From contig CM032228.1 of the NCBI GenBank assembly GCA_019009955.1, forward strand, positions 8,605,001 through 8,669,000: DNA of 64,000 bases, in the 5' to 3' direction. Under the pieces are notes generated by a model. The model was not told the origin of the DNA. It saw nothing but the letters and a program-made list of their open reading frames with translations, and searched no databases. A program made the position numbers and the translations under genes. Within the stretch, counting starts at the first letter, position 1, and each line of letters starts with the position of its first letter. The stretch is from Riptortus pedestris (Eukaryota > Arthropoda > Insecta > Hemiptera > Alydidae). Positions 10,395 to 21,416 of this stretch are shown here, one piece after another.

Positions 10395-10452
10395 TTAGCA
10401 TATATCCCTTAAGGGAAATCACATATTGAGGTCGTACTCATGACGCTATATT
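10395..10452 (-). repeat. HINE-A 3' end, left part of a nested composite
   Basis: TTAGCATATATCCCTTAAGG, then the ATTGAGGTCGTACTCATGAC block, then an abrupt junction with the LINE 3' tail. The rest of this copy follows after the AT tract and Helitron (12807-13668). Confidence 0.7.
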
Positions 10453-11181
10453 TTATTTATTTCCTTCCTGAAGTAAGCCTACAGGAAGGAAGTTTATTGG
10501 CCACACGTCCCGTACAATAATTAGTACATAACGTGTGCTTGATACATTTTTTTTAGCTATAATAACATAAAATACTTGTACAATAAAATTATTTACAACA
10601 AAGAAAAAGAACAAAAAAATAGAAAAGAAAAACAAAAACAAATTTTGGATTCAATGCTGAATAATTAATTAATTTAACTATATTTCAGTTTCAAATAATA
10701 CAGGAAGTCATACATTTCTTCACCAAACTGTTTTAATGGTTTATTATGTTTATAAAATAATAGTTTTTCCTCAACAGGCCAATTTTTTTGTCGGCATTTT
10801 AGTTGGGTTTTAAAGTTTTCTCTTTGGTCCGTTAGTAGTCTGCAGTCATAGAGCAAGTGTCTGTATGTCTGTTCAGTAGTAAAGTCGCAGTAACAGTTTG
10901 GTTGATCTGTTAGGCCAAAACGATTAAAATAAGAATTTGTTGTTCCGTGTTCAGTTAATAATGGTTTCAAGTAAAAGTCAGTTGATATTAATTTTTGTCC
11001 TAAGAACTCTTTAATGCCTGGAATAAATATCTATAAATGTTGTCCTTTCATAGTCGTATTCCATTTCTGTTGCCATCTGTTAATTGTGTCAGTAAGTAAT
11101 TGTGTTTTTAAGTGTGATTTTGTTATTTTGTTGTAGCATTCTGGAATTTTGGTACCTTTTGACGCTGATTTTGCAGATAAA

Positions 11182-11186
<5 letters not shown>
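10453..11186 (-). pseudogene. LINE ORF2 C-terminal region and 3' tail, copy 1
   Basis: The minus-strand frame 10674-10970 encodes the zinc-knuckle-like C-terminus of an RNase H-bearing LINE ORF2: CYCDFTTEQTYRHLLYDC, i.e. C-x-C..H..C. Upstream codons continue to about 11186 (ADLSAKSAS, IPECYNKITKSHLK) with one in-frame TAG. Those residues align with the RNase H end of copy 2. The 3' UTR holds the hairpin CTTCCTTCCTG..CAGGAAGGAA and an AATAAATAAA end at the junction with HINE-A. 5'-truncated at the AT tract. Jockey/I-type group likely. Confidence 0.8.

Positions 11187-11241
<55 letters not shown>
11187..11241. repeat. (AT)n tract of HINE-A, Helitron target
   Basis: About 55 bp of AT directly left of the Helitron CTAG end. 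Confidence 0.9.
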
Positions 11242-11242
<1 letters not shown>

Positions 11243-12806
11243 TAGCTCAGATACCCGGCTTCGCTCGGGAATTCATTTGAGGCTGAATGGTGATAGTATT
11301 TTTTTGGCAAGGCTTTACTTTACACAATGATTGACATTTACCCGTCCCAGTGTTTAGAGTAAATACCCGTCGTTTCTTTGGATTTGTTAATAATACAATT
11401 ATTTTTTTTATGTAAGACTTCACTGTCCTCCCGTCATATTTCCCGCTTCCTGTGCATTATGCATAGATTTGAATTAGTAGTTTTTAACGTATAACTCATT
11501 TATACTGAGGTATTCGACGAAAGTGTATATAACAAAAGTTACGCCAAATAACAAAATAAACAACTTTTGTTATGGGCGTAATTGCCGAAACCCCAATAGG
11601 AAACGAAATATCACTACTTTTAATTTCAGGTCTTCCTTATAACCCCCACTCCTGCCCCTCCCTAGAAATCTTAGTATGGCTTGTTATAATGAAAGCGTTA
11701 GTGCTAATATACATACCGAGTTTTCTTTATTTCGGTTGTGTCTTTTGTCCCAAATAAAATTATTCACTTCCGCTATAGGTTTTAGCGTATATCGCGTTTA
11801 AACTTCGGTATACGAAAAAAGTGTATATAACAAAAGTTACTCTAAATAACAAAATAAACAACTTTTGTTATGTTCATATCTGCCGAAAAACCAATAGAAA
11901 AAGGAATATCGCTATTTTTAATTTCTGCCTTCCCTTATAACCCCCACTCCTGCCCGTCCCTACAAATGTTGGTATGGCTTGTTATAATTAAAGCGTTAGT
12001 GCTAATACATATACCGAGTTTTATTTATTTCGGTTGGGTCTTTTGCCCCAAATAAAGTTGTTCACTTCCGCTACAGGTTTTAGCGTATATCTCGTTTATA
12101 ATTCGGTATACGAAAAAAGTGTATATAACAAAAATTACTCTAAATAACAAAATAAACAACTTTTGTTATGTTCATATCTGCCGAAAATGCAATAAGAAAC
12201 GAAATACCGCTATTTTTAAATTCAGGCCTTCCTTATAACCCCCACTCCTGCCCGTCCCTAGAAATGTTAGTATGGCTTGTTATAAGGAAGGCGTTAGTGC
12301 TAATTCACATACCGAGTTTGGTTTAGTTCGGTTGAGTCTTTTGTGCCAAATAAAATTGTGGACTCCCGTTATAGTTTTTAGCGTATAACTCATTTATACT
12401 TCCGTATATGGCAGAAGTGCATATAACAAAAGTTACTCTAAATTACAAAATAAACAACTCTTGTTATGGGCATATTTGCTGAAAAAGCAATAGGAAACGA
12501 AATATCGCTATTTTTAATTTCAGGCCTCCTTTATAACCCCCACTCCTGTTCGTCTTAGAGAATATTAATATAGCCTAAAGTCTAAGTTGGGCTAGTAGTA
12601 ATATACATACCAAGTTTCATAAAATTCGGTTCAGCCGTTTATGCGTGAAAAGGTAACAAACAAACAAACAAATAAACAAACAAACAGACACGAAAGAAAC
12701 AAAATGCAGATATGGTGCCTATGACATGTGAAACGAAAAGTTATCGTGAAATTTCGCGAAAAAAATCAATGTACAGACAGAGGTTACAATTTTATATATA
12801 TATAGA
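11242..12806 (-). mobile_element. non-autonomous Helitron, complete (family 1)
   Basis: On the minus strand it starts TCTATATATATATAAAATTG at 12806 and ends with the GC-rich hairpin CCCGAGCGAAGCCGGG, TATCTGAG, CTAG at 11242, followed by T. These are canonical Helitron ends. It holds four tandem units of exactly 298 bp (phase marks at 11572, 11870, 12168, 12466). There is no Rep or helicase. The repeated 61-residue frames arise from the tandem units and are not genes. Confidence 0.85.
11540..12560. repeat. 298-bp tandem units in the Helitron
   Basis: Four units spaced exactly 298 bp. Each contains AACAAAAGTT and AACTTTTGTT about 20 bp apart (a hairpin) and TTATAACCCCCACTCCTG. The same units recur with 290-300 bp spacing in the Helitron array at 49-53 kb. 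Confidence 0.88.
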
Positions 12807-13300
12807 TATGTTAAGGCTCTAGTGTTCGTAATTTATGTTTGTTGGTCACCATACTCGATACTTAACTGTTTTATGTATAAAGATCAAGTTCTGTAATAGC
12901 AAAAATAGGACCAGCGGGAGGTGGGGTGGTTTAGAGGGAGAAATATTGAAAATTCAAAATATCTCCGATATTATTTGTCGGATCGAAAACTTGTACAGGG
13001 GCTATCTCATTGCACATTTAATTTTCGATAAATTTTATTATAAACATTTATTCTGCATCTTGAGTATTCACCAAGATTTTTAGTTTTCTGCCTACACTAA
13101 ACTCCCTCTTCTAAACACGTAAGAATAGCAATATGCTGTTATATCATATATTCTAATTAAAAAGTCAAGTATTGTTTCCAAGAGATCTATGCGAGATACA
13201 TGCAAATTTGTTGTGTCAGGACGTCATCAATTAGGATTTTACGTCTTTGTTAGAAAATGTTTGTTTGATCTATACTCCTCATAAATTTAACCGTTTCAGT
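12807..13300 (-). repeat. HINE-A body, right part of nested composite
   Basis: Resumes after the Helitron with GGCTCTAGTGTTCGTAATTT (degenerate CGCTCTAGCGGTCGCAAT), then the body (GACCAGCGGGAGG, CTCCGATATTATT) and left-region blocks, increasingly decayed. Confidence 0.75.
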
Positions 13301-13629
13301 CTTAACTAAATATTATATTTTGCATTGGCAGAAATCAGACATAGAATAGTGTGGGTATTCAGTGAGCGGGAATTCGACAATTCAAACGTTCTTCGCTGTT
13401 ATGTTGTCGTATCGTTGTGTAAATGTTATGACACCACACTTGTTAAACTATATGAGGTCTAGAATAGTTGTTCTTGCATGCATTTCTTTGTTACTTAAGT
13501 ACTAAGTACTAAGCGAGCTATCTGCCTTATCTCCAATAATCACCCCCCCCCCCAAAAACAACAACACCTTTTTATCATTGGTATATTACATAGAATTAGG
13601 GAATATGTGATGAACTAAGATCACCAGTA
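13301..13629. other. decayed or unassigned stretch
   Basis: Nothing clearly recognisable except a C-run at 13544. Probably eroded HINE-A left region. Confidence 0.35.
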
Positions 13630-13668
13630 CGTTATACCAGTAGGTGGCAAATCTGCTTAGTTTATAAC
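13630..13668 (-). repeat. HINE-A 5' terminus, degenerate
   Basis: GGCAAATCTGCTTAGTTTA followed by a damaged terminus; probably the 5' end of the composite that starts at 10395. Confidence 0.5.
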
Positions 13669-13859
13669 ACTACTGAACGAACGAATATTGTCGCCGAGAA
13701 CTTGAAGCTGGAACGTGATGTAGCTTGCAGTTTTCCACGCAGAGTATCCTTCTAACGTGGGAATTTATTGAAATTCTGTGTTTTCCATCCTTTGGATACT
13801 GCACACATTTCATTGATAACATTATAGTATTTCGTGCACAATAATTAATTATAAACATT

Positions 13860-14138
13860 ATAAAAGCTATAAAAATAATAATAAAAAGAAAAGAAAAAAA
13901 AAACGTAGGTAAACATTACATTTGTGTATATACAGTAGGTATGTATCTACAAAATGGTCAAGTTCTTAAATAAATGCATTAAATCCCTTGTTGCATTGAG
14001 TAAAAGTTTTGGTTTGTTCCTGGCCAAGTTCCTGGGGGGAAATCAGCTATTCAGGTCGCTCATGACGCGATTTTCGCAAAATTTCCTCAAATGTCCATCG
14101 ATCCTACCCAGGAGATGACGAAAATGAGGTCCGTTCAA

Positions 14139-14188
<50 letters not shown>

Positions 14189-15180
14189 ATATATATATTT
14201 GTCTGTTAACACTTTAGCGGTCGCAATTTTTGTTTAATCGGCACCAAACCGTAACCATTTTATGTAAAAAGGAAGATCAAGTTCGTTAACGGCTGAAATG
14301 GAAAGTGGGACGAGGGGTATAGAGGGGGGATTTTCGAAAATTCGAAATATCTCCGTTACCATACGTCGGATCAAAATATTGTACAGAATCAATCTTATTG
14401 CAAATTAAATTTACTATAAATATTTTATATATATTTATTCTCTATATTGAATATTAACCGAGATATTGGCATTTTTATTAAGTGTAACGGACGAGCTATG
14501 GTTTCCACCGAAAGCTAGTTCGGCCGTTTCCGTAACTGATCGGCAGTCCTATGCAGATTTCTCTATTGTATAACTTTCCGTGGGAAATCTGCTTAGTTTA
14601 CGCAGCCCCTGCGTGACGGATTTTTGTAAGATAATGTACTTAGTGAGTTTTGTTCTTGGTCCGTCAAGTAATGTACAGTCATATAAGAGGTGGCCATGTA
14701 TCAGTTCAGTCTCATTGTCACTTTTGCATGTATTTGTGTTTGTTATTTATAATTTGTACAAGTAACTTTTTGTAGGTCCATGTCCTGATATAAATTGTAT
14801 TTGTATAGAATTGTTAAGAGCTATTTTTTGTCTTTGGTATATAGTTGGTATGTACTTAAATAATTGTCGTCCTTTAGGAGTGTCTGTCCATCTTTCATCC
14901 CATTTTTTATAAGATTCGATTCTCAAAAGAGTTTTAATGGTCTGTTTAGTCAGTTTAGAATATCTAATAGGTATTGTTTCGTCTCTTGAAGCTGTATTTG
15001 CAAGTTGGTCTGCTGTGTCATTTCCTAAATTTCTCGAGTGTCCCTTTATCCATGTTATTGCCACTATTACATTCTTCTGTCTACATAGTGTAATTAATCT
15101 TCTGATCTGTTTGTTATTGTTTTCTTTAAACGTGACGTGATGTAGCTTGTGTTCATCTAATGAATGTAGCATGGCCTATG
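13860..15180 (-). pseudogene. LINE ORF2 RNase H and C-terminus, copy 2, split by HINE-A
   Basis: The minus-strand frame 14747-15172 encodes an RNase H domain (WIKGH, then GHSRNLGNDTADQLA with the final catalytic Asp) and QFISGHGPTKSYL. After a frameshift, HGHLLYDCTLLDGP continues to the HINE-A boundary at 14620. Beyond the HINE-A (14037-14620) the C-terminal residues resume (KPKLLLNATRDLMHLF, stop). 5'-truncated. Related to copy 1 at 10453. RNase H places it in the I/R1/Jockey-like group. Confidence 0.82.
14037..14620 (-). mobile_element. HINE-A copy nested in LINE copy 2
   Basis: Reverse copy with intact 5' end (GTGACGGA), body, AT tract 14143-14199 and right part. The 3' palindrome is cut to GGAAATCAGC, so the 3' end is lost. 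It interrupts LINE coding sequence. Confidence 0.82.
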
Positions 15181-15583
15181 CTTAGCCTGGTTAGATGCAG
15201 CCAATAGAAGGGACCAGTCATTTACATACAAATCTCGGCTACTTCCAGATGAATACATCACAATACATAAACCCTCCACCATCTTTAGATCGATATCCCT
15301 CAAACCCTCCCTTCAATATTCACTCTGTCCAAAACATAAAAAAACATAGGAATATTACATAATTTTTTTTTTAATAAAACCATTTTAAATTGTTACCTAT
15401 AATACTAATGTTTATTTGTTGTTTTTATTTCTTGTGTTTAATGTTTATTTGTCGTGTTTAGTTTTGTTTTTTTTTAAACAGTTTTTGTTATTTTTCTATT
15501 ATTTTATTTTTATTACATTGTTAAATGTTGAGCCAAATTGCCTAGTTGCGTGTGCTCCTTTAGGTATAAGTAAATACAAAATA
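15181..15583. other. AT-rich stretch, possible LINE 3' UTR
   Basis: On the minus strand near 15535 there is CAATTTGGCTCAAC, similar to GTGATTTGGCTCAAAC near 40930, so the two may share a LINE-type 3' region. No open frame of substance. Confidence 0.35.
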
Positions 15584-16199
15584 CACTCAACCGCAAAAAA
15601 AAAACCCGGACACTTCATTTTTGTCGTATTAAAAGCTAATTTTCAGCAATTTTCTTTATGTGGGTATTCTAGTTATTACAGAGAATTTAGAATCAAAGTC
15701 CATTGAACTAATCCCTTCAGGATTAGTAAACAATTAGATAAAACTCAGATTAGATTTATTTGTCGTGAAGTTGATCTATTCTAAACTGTAAGTAGTTTTT
15801 TTCGCACATTTAAACATCTTTAATTATTAACCAAGCATTTTCTTTAATTAATATTTTATTTTTTTTTCGGTCCAGAATAATGGGTCTTTCAAACTTAGAT
15901 GGAAGGCCGGAGCTTACGTTACATTGCCGAAACGCTTGGGGTAGCGAAGTCTACCATTCACTGTAATAAAAATGAAGAATATTTTTTTTTTTAAATGTGT
16001 TAATTTATCTTTATATTTTTTTTATTTTGTATTTTTGTGTAAATAATCAATAAAAATTATTCACTTTTGGCAGATTTTGTTTAAATAACCTATAGATTAA
16101 CCAATTATTTTAATTAAAAAGATTAATATACATATATATTAAGTATTTAACAAAATTATAAGACTTAATCTAAGTGTCCGGTTTTTTTGCGGTTCAGTG
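15584..16199 (+). mobile_element. Tc1/mariner-type element, internally deleted
   Basis: TA target duplications (15582-15583, 16200-16201) flank inverted ends CACTCAACCGCAAAAAAA and CACTGAACCGCAAAAAAA that continue through an imperfect CCGGACACTT. Near the middle (15902-15964) a frame reads EGRSLRYIAETLGVAKSTIH, the helix-turn-helix of Tc1/mariner transposases. The remaining transposase is gone, so at 616 bp it is a non-autonomous derivative. Confidence 0.85.
15902..15964 (+). pseudogene. Tc1/mariner transposase HTH remnant
   Basis: A 21-codon stretch with the paired-like HTH pattern GRSLRxIAExLGVxKSTIH. No DDE/DDD motif follows. Confidence 0.75.
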
Positions 16200-16295
16200 T
16201 ATATTAAAAATTTCGCCTTGTGGGGACTGTCTTATCTGAGATGGTGATAATTCTGGCGGCATTTTATTTTTTATTTATTTATAAACACTTTCAGC

Positions 16296-16489
16296 TATGA
16301 AGACTAATTGGGTCGGTTTTTCTACAGGCTACCACCCTTTTCTAGTCAGAGTGGGACCAAGGATTTTAATTAACGAGTTCATCAATAAATGAATTCCAAT
16401 TGCTCAGACGAGAATAGGTCTCACTATTCCAGGTTCACCATGACAGATTAAGACCAACAGTTTATCTCGCATGGCTAACCTTAGTCCCT
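16296..16489 (-). mobile_element. tRNA-derived SINE
   Basis: Same family as 3761-3939. Body CTACCACCCTTTTCTAGTCA, a damaged B box and an A-box-like region near GCATGGCTAACC. More diverged than the 45985 copy. Confidence 0.72.
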
Positions 16490-16599
16490 ACCACATTTTA
16501 AACAAGCCAATTCTTTATTTATTTATTATTTAGAGTTTCGCAACTGTGACTTGGCTGTTCTTTAACTTTAATTTAAAAAAAAAATAAAAAAAAAAAATT

Positions 16600-17180
16600 G
16601 ACTTCAACATATGTTAGCAAAGCATGAAAATTACTATAAAAACTTTGATCGTCAAAAATCAGTGAATATCAGCTACAGCGAGCCACATTGGTCACTCAAA
16701 ACTAGGAAAACCAAAAAAACTGGTATGAGTCCAACGAAGAGACCAAATCAACATTGAAAAGTACTCCCCGTTTCTTAATATTTAAAACTCTTCAAACAGG
16801 TAAAAACTTTAGCCAAATCAACCCATTTCAGATTCGAAAAGTCGATCTGTGCTTTCTCAAACCAGATAAAGGTTAAGAAACTCCGGAACGACAAGCTATT
16901 TCTGGATTTTCCGAATGACTCAACAGCTAATACCCTCTTAAAAGAAAAACCTTTTTATGACATTCCAATTACTGTTGAACCTCATAGCACATGGAATTAT
17001 ACAAAAAGAGTTTTCTTCTGTGATGAAATTAAAGGCCTTCCCGATAATAAAATAGTTTCTGAGTTATTGAGTCAGAAGGTTGTAAATATTAGAAGAATTA
17101 GAAGAGCAAACGGGAAAAGATCTTCTTTATTTATCCGTACATTTGAAACTCCAAATCTTCCTGAGCGACTATTAATAGAT
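16600..17180 (+). pseudogene. LINE ORF1 (Gag-like) fragment
   Basis: After a frameshift near NPFQIRK, the frame reads KVKKLRNDKLFLDF, then DIPITVEPHSTWNYTKRVFF, IVSELLSQKVVNIRRIRR, IRTFETPNLPERLLIDYL. This is the RNA-binding Gag-like pattern of Jockey-group ORF1 (VKKLRNG-LLVEV, IPV-V-PH-T-N, L--QGV--VRRI, LTF--P-LPE). The terminal LLIDYL codons run straight into the 27-bp minisatellite. Confidence 0.8.
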
Positions 17181-17735
17181 TACCTTTCTTAATTGCTATT
17201 AATAGATTACCTTTCTTAATTACTATTAATAGATTACCTTCCTTAATTACTATTAATAGATTACCTTTCTTAATTGCTATTAATAGATTACCTTTCTTAA
17301 TTACTATTAATAGATTACCTTTCTTAATTACTATTAATAGATTACCTTTCTTAATTACTATTAATAGATTACCTTTCTTAATTACTATTAATAGATTACC
17401 TTTCTTAATTACTATTAATAGATTACCTTTCTTAATTACTATTAATAGATTACCTTTCTTAATTACTATTAATAGATTACCTTTCTTAATTACTATTAAT
17501 AGATTACCTTCCTTAATTACTATTAATAGATTACCTTTCTTAATTTCTATTAATAGATTACCTTTCTTAATTACTATTAATAGGTTACCATTCTTAATTA
17601 CTATTAATAGATTACCTTTCTTAATTACTATTAATAGATTACCTTGATTAATTACTATTAATAGATTACCTTCCTTAATTACTATTAATAAATTACCTTT
17701 TTTAATTACTATTAATAGATTAACTTCCTTAATTA
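17161..17735. repeat. 27-bp minisatellite derived from LINE ORF1
   Basis: About 21 near-identical units with core CTATTAATAGATTACC plus TTTCTTAATTA. The first unit coincides with the LINE codons for LLIDYLS. Because 27 is divisible by three, the minus strand stays open for 207 codons as GNLLIVIKK repeats. That frame has no start context or homology and is rejected as a gene. Confidence 0.93.
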
Positions 17736-17999
17736 ATTGATTAAGGCAATTCATTGGAAAGAAATAACTTACAAAATTATTTGATCATGCCGAAGTCTCA
17801 GTTAAAATTTTCGAAAACTTTCCGTCCGTGACACTCTGCTAATCATATCTCACTTACTATTCTCATTTCCTTCCGAAGTGAAAAAAAAACCTTTATAAAC
17901 AGAATTTAAAACGTAAACTGGGCAAATAACGTTCAGGGACTCAGTAAAAAGTAAAAGTCCATCAGTAGAAGAGAGGATTTACCGAATACCAAAAGAAAG
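17736..17999. other. unassigned stretch
   Basis: No recognisable feature. Confidence 0.4.
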
Positions 18000-18590
18000 T
18001 CCGGCGACACATATTCTAAGAAGATTTCCTTCATGAAGTTTAACAATATATAAAACCTTCATACTGCTAACACAACAACGCCGTGAATATTAAGTGAATA
18101 AATACAAGCGGCAATAAGAAATCTTTCAGTCAATTTTAATAACCTCTCGACAGGAAGCGTCTAAAATATAAACAAACAAGTCTGCCAACCTCTCACCGGA
18201 AAAAACAAACATAACAATATATCTAATTTCGTAGTTTAGAACTAATCATAATAATTTTTATCTCAATAAATAAAATTTTAGTAGTCCAAGAACTTAATAC
18301 GGGTTGGGGGGGGGGGTAGGGTGGGTCAGCAGAAAATATTTTCATTTATCTCGAATAATAAAGGTAGATAGAAAACAATATTTGGTATTTAAGATTTGAA
18401 GAGTGTAGTTTTTTAGAACAATATTTAAGGTACATTTAATTTGCAATAAGATTGGTTCTATATATACATTTTTTCTGTTCGATGTGTAGTATTGGAGATA
18501 GTTGAATTTTCCGTAAATCACCCCCCAGTTAACTCCCGAGTTTGGTAACGATGACACAAAAATAGCGCCCGTTACAGCCATACTATATAG

Positions 18591-18641
<51 letters not shown>

Positions 18642-18648
18642 TATCTAT

Positions 18649-18742
<94 letters not shown>

Positions 18743-18857
18743 GAACGGACCTCATTTTCGTCGTGGGTAGGTTCAATGGACATATGAAGAAATTTTTCGA
18801 AAATCACTTCATGAATATGACCTTAATAGCTGATTTCCGTTAATGGAAATCTGCTAA
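18000..18857 (+). mobile_element. HINE-A long form with compound microsatellite
   Basis: Degenerate 5' end, long left region (CACAACAACGCCGTGAATAT), G-run at 18305, body, then (AT)n, (CTAT)n and (AT)n at 18596-18737, right part, and 3' palindrome with CTGCTAA. One change at the palindrome centre (CCGTTAATGG). Confidence 0.8.
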
Positions 18858-19580
18858 AAATTAGCATATAACGCGCTTAAATACGAGTTACGAAAAATGA
18901 ATTGAACAACAATTGTTGAAGATTTAACGTTTTACACGATTTCATGATGACTCCTATTAAGTACATTAATAACAGTGATGTTTTGAATTTTGGGATTCTT
19001 TCCTATGACAACAGATTGATAAATATCATAAAAAATAATTTATGGATTTTTAATGATATTTAATAAGTTCGAAAATAATGCAATTTTAATTCCCACCCTC
19101 TTCTAGACCTCCCCGCCCCTAAACTAGACAAATCCATTTAACTCTGTAATCCGTAATTGTTTGGAATCAAATTATTTCCCTACATGCGATACAAAGAAGT
19201 TACACGTTAAAATTCATTGAAAAGCATACATATATCTAGTGTTCCAGGAAAAGTATTAAAATTCAATTTAATAATTACAAATGATTGGATTAAAAATCCA
19301 ATACTTTTTTATAATTTCAATTCATCGTTAACTCATGTGTCAATCTAATTTCAATTAGTGAAAGACTTTAAGCTATTAATTACAGATCTGTATTAATGAC
19401 TTCCTTATACTCTTATTGATCTAAATATAAAAAATATTCACCTACGAATTGGTGTAAGTTTATACGATATCTAATTTAAAAAGCATCAAAAAATGTCAGG
19501 CAACACCATTTATAGATTTATTTATGATAACGTATCAAGATTTCATACATTTCTTCTGAGTAACGGAGATCTTCGGCATT
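18858..19580. other. decayed AT-rich stretch
   Basis: No gene. A faint HINE-A-like pyrimidine-rich block near 19085 suggests an old copy. Short palindrome TTGGATTAAAAATCCAA near 19282. Confidence 0.35.
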
Positions 19581-20190
19581 TTAGCAGATTTCCCTTAAGG
19601 GAAATAAACTATTGAGGTCGTACTCATGACGCGATTTTCGAAAAATGACCACCTATCGTTCCTAGTAGATGATGAAAATGAGGTCCGTTCAAACTTTTAT
19701 ACACATACGTATATGTGTGTTAAGATTTAAATATTTGTTTGTTAACACTCTAGCGGTCCTAATTTTTGTTTGATCGTTTACAAACTGGATTTTAAACTTT
19801 TTTGTTTTGCAAAAAAATGATCTCGTTCGTTAATGGCTGAAATATGATAAGACACGGTTTAAAGGGGGAATTTTGAAACTTCGAAATATCTCATTTATTA
19901 TATGTCGGACCGAAAATATGTATAAAATAAATCTTATTGCTAATTAAATGTTCTATAAATGCTGTTATGTACAGTTTTTCATTATCTTGATTATTAACCG
20001 TAAATATTTGCATTCTTTTAGTTTTCGGTCTTCTGTAAACCCCCACTTTTACTCGTGTCATATTAAAGATAATCAGTTATGTCCTGAAACACTTTATTTG
20101 AAGCTTAAATATCAGATATTATTCTCATTGAACTTTACTTTTTGAGATAAATTCCAATACATGGAGCATATGGGAAATTTTCTTAGTTTA
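19581..20190 (-). mobile_element. HINE-A copy, 5' terminus lost
   Basis: Reverse copy from TTAGCAGATTTCCCTTAAGG to a damaged GGGAAATTTTCTTAGTTTA. The AT tract has eroded to TACACATACGTATATGTG. Left-end subtype 2. Confidence 0.75.
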
Positions 20191-20196
20191 GACCAT

Positions 20197-20575
20197 GTAT
20201 GGGCAACCTTTGACATATTGCGGGCCAAACTGTAGTGAGCAAATTCGTTCACGGGCCGCTTTTAAAAGTAGTGTTCATAATTTTTAACGATAGATATCAG
20301 ACATGAAATTATAATGACAATGTAATCATAATACAATTTAGTAAAATAACAAAATGAAATGAAGCATTATAATTAGGTCGTAAAATTTGGAATTAATACA
20401 AACAACGGAAGTTAAATAGCGAGCCGAAATCAATGAGCTAGAATTTGGGAAACTAATCCATCAATATTTGTATAAATTCTACTGATACAAAGATGAAAAG
20501 AATTTTCCAAGTTATCGTCAGTCAGCCTTCTAGGATGTTTTGATTTATTAACTTTCATCATTGTTTTTTTTTTTT
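20197..20575 (-). mobile_element. hAT-type element 3' fragment
   Basis: Carries a short coding remnant (20430-20561) and, at the other end, a GGGCAACCTTTGACATATTG and GCGGGCC..GGGCCGC region typical of hAT termini. Ends against the HINE-A boundary. The upstream transposase is missing. Confidence 0.65.
20430..20561 (-). pseudogene. hAT transposase extreme C-terminus
   Basis: Reads MMKVNKSKHPRRLTDDNLEN, then FHLCISRIYTNIDGLVSQ, stop. This matches the conserved end of hAT transposases of the ZBED/GTF2IRD2-like group (IKSKYRSRLTDE-L---LR---S---PDI--LVS). The preceding dimerisation domain is absent. Confidence 0.75.
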
Positions 20576-21207
20576 TTAGCTGATACCCAGCTTCTTGATG
20601 TTGATTGTGCGATTGCAGCCAGGTGACTGCCTGGTGTGCAGAAGGATAAGCCCCTTATTTTTTTTTTATTTATTTTTTTTTCCTACACCTGACTAAAGAA
20701 GAAAGACCAAAAGAAAAATCATGCATAGAAGAAGGGCATGTGAAGAAAACTAAGCTAAGAATAACGTGCAAGCATGCAAAATAATAACAAGTACCTCATG
20801 CGCACCCGCATATACACGGGATATACACATACATACCGGGCTGTGATGTAGGATAGGATAAGGATTTTGGGTGAGGATTGCCTTTTTTCTGTAATTTCTT
20901 TATTATCATTTTAAGGCGGTTTTAAGCCCCTTATTCTAGACCGTGGTCGTATTTGAAGGGGAGATTGTACAGGTTCAAGGGGTGTACTTTATTTTGGGAG
21001 TGATTTACCTGGTGGTGGTTATGGGTCACCAGGTGTTTCATCATTGAAACGAACTGTTTGTATTTATAGGTACTCCCGAACGCACAAGTCTCACCTCATT
21101 TTCCTCATTTGAAGTAGTGAAATATTTTTGTTTGATTGGGTTTTTAAAAATGTCTACCCGGTCGGCCGGTGGTTGCCCACATATGGTTTATGCAGTCCTG
21201 CGTGACT
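20576..21207. other. unassigned repeat-like stretch
   Basis: Contains poly-T runs, a GGTGACTGCCTGGTG motif and CACCAGGTGTT-like inverted bits. A possible HINE-A 5' tip (ATGCAGTCCTGCGTGAC) lies at 21189-21206. No coding homology recognised. Confidence 0.35.
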
Positions 21208-21362
21208 TTTACCAGATTTCCCTTAAGGAAAATCAGCTATTGAGGTTGTACTCATGCCGTGAGTTTCGAAAAATTTCCGCAAATATCCATCGATCCTACC
21301 CAGGAGATGACAAAAATGAGGTCCGTTCAAAATTATATATTTTATATATATAAAATTATATC

Positions 21363-21397
<35 letters not shown>

Positions 21398-21416
21398 ATA
21401 AATATAATATATATAT

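Noticed and set aside
11572..12055. Repeated 61-codon frames resembling a small membrane protein
   Set aside because: They are the 298-bp tandem units of a Helitron; the period is not a multiple of three and other copies of the unit break the frame.
17131..17754. 207-codon protein of GNLLIVIKK repeats
   Set aside because: Minus-strand reading of a 27-bp minisatellite that arose from LINE sequence on the other strand.
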